A DNA stretch of 5,114 nt, from contig JAHIYL010000050.1 of assembly GCA_018815145.1 (NCBI GenBank), forward strand, positions 1-5,114. The letters run 5' to 3'. Both the position numbers and the translations under genes were made by a program. The number at the start of each line of letters is the position of its first letter. The first letter of the stretch is position 1. This stretch comes from Nanobdellota archaeon (GTDB lineage: Archaea > Nanobdellota > Nanobdellia > Woesearchaeales > GW2011-AR15). The notes beneath the pieces are model-generated. The model was not told the origin of the DNA. It saw only the letters and a list, made by a program, of their open reading frames with translations, and did not search any database. This document shows, in pieces, positions 4,616 to 5,114 of this stretch.

Positions 4616-5114
4616 CTACGCTTTCCTCAAGACCTCGGTTATCGCATCGTCTGTTGTCATTCCCTTTCTTTCAGCCTCAAAATTCAGTATTATCCTATGC
4701 CTGAGGATAGGGTAGGCCATGGTCTCGATGTCTTTTTTAGACACATAGTTCCTGCCATCGATGAGTGCAGTTGCTTTTGCTGCCAAGATGAGTCCTATCG
4801 ATGCCCTTGGAGAAGCACCATATTCAATAAGATCCTTCATGGTCCTTGTCTTGTTAACAATCTTCAGGACCTTTTTTTTCAGGTCGTTTGCAATAGGGAC
4901 TTCTCTGGTATATTCCTGGAATTTTTCAATGGCAGATTTATCAAATACTTTCTTGAGCTGAGGCATCTCTTTCTTGCCTGTAAACCTATCCACAATCTTT
5001 TCTTCTTCGTCAATATTAGGGTAATCAACTTTTATCTTCAAGAGAAACCTGTCTGACTGGGCCTCTGGAAGCGGGTATGTCCCTTCCTGTTCAATCGGAT
5101 TCTGTGTCGCAAGT
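4616..5114 (-). CDS. MoxR-family AAA+ ATPase (C-terminal part, cut by window edge)
   Basis: The last 165 codons of a MoxR-type AAA+ ATPase; the reading frame runs open to the right edge, so the P-loop and Walker B lie outside. The fragment begins inside the AAA+ core at LATQNP, the sensor 1 segment, followed by EQEGTYPLPEAQSDRF, a hallmark of MoxR proteins that contains the arginine-finger region. The lid domain follows, with GASPRAS carrying the sensor 2 arginine, then AAKATALIDGRNYV and a C-terminal helical end. MoxR proteins form hexamers that use ATP to remodel or activate partner proteins, usually together with DUF58 and vWA proteins encoded next to them, as here. An internal ATG at 5041 is not the start. 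It is the first gene of the visible operon, five bases before the membrane protein gene. Confidence 0.95.
   Translation of the reverse strand, partial: LATQNPIEQEGTYPLPEAQSDRFLLKIKVDYPNIDEEEKIVDRFTGKKEMPQLKKVFDKSAIEKFQEYTREVPIANDLKKKVLKIVNKTRTMKDLIEYGASPRASIGLILAAKATALIDGRNYVSKKDIETMAYPILRHRIILNFEAERKGMTTDDAITEVLRKA

Noticed and set aside
4610..5056. Long + strand open frame opposite moxR
   Set aside because: It is the mirror of the moxR frame, which has the clear AAA+ motifs ATQNP, PLPEAQSDRF and GASPRA. The + frame peptide is cysteine-rich without any family signature.
1..5114. tRNA, rRNA, CRISPR array, riboswitch or insertion sequence
   Set aside because: Reading both strands showed no cloverleaf-like sequence, regularly spaced repeats, transposase gene or known aptamer consensus.

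Overview
The window most likely comes from an AT-rich archaeon. Ribosome binding sites are of the GGTGA/GGTGG/GAGG type. Two intergenic regions carry TATA-box promoters in archaeal geometry, one of them about 26 bases before an ATG, which suggests a leaderless transcript. Genes are tightly packed, with overlapping ends and little recognisable rho-independent terminator structure. A small-genome or DPANN-type lineage (for example Woesearchaeota-like) is possible, but this is inference; no rRNA or other marker gene is present.

Layout. Bases 1-240 are AT-rich and hold only short or broken reading frames, ending in a clear Shine-Dalgarno for the first full gene. Bases 241-1451 (+ strand) hold a two-gene unit: a class I SAM-dependent methyltransferase and a four-helix membrane protein of unknown function. 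Bases 1448-2103 (- strand) hold a VapBC toxin-antitoxin pair (AbrB-type antitoxin, PIN-domain toxin). Its promoter TATA box is bracketed by a perfect 8-bp inverted repeat that is a good operator candidate. Bases 2196-3119 (- strand) hold an unrecognised gene of about 307 codons with a globular N-terminal part and a helical, probably coiled-coil C-terminal part, apparently with its own leaderless promoter. Bases 3152 to the right edge (- strand) hold the end of a MoxR-family operon: the C-terminal half of a MoxR AAA+ ATPase, a membrane protein with a soluble C-terminal beta-rich domain, and a DUF58 protein with a complete MIDAS metal site.

How the genes relate. MoxR ATPase, membrane partner and DUF58 protein form a classical co-transcribed chaperone-like module that acts on a client in or at the membrane; the client is not visible here. 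The block from about 1452 to 3150 (vapBC plus the unknown gene) is clearly poorer in G+C (about 23-28% in 60-base lines counted by hand) than most lines counted in its flanks (about 37-47%, one line at 30%). It fits exactly between two stop codons and looks like an accessory cassette lodged behind the MoxR operon. The main candidates for something undescribed are the unknown coiled-coil protein in that cassette and the membrane protein in the MoxR operon.
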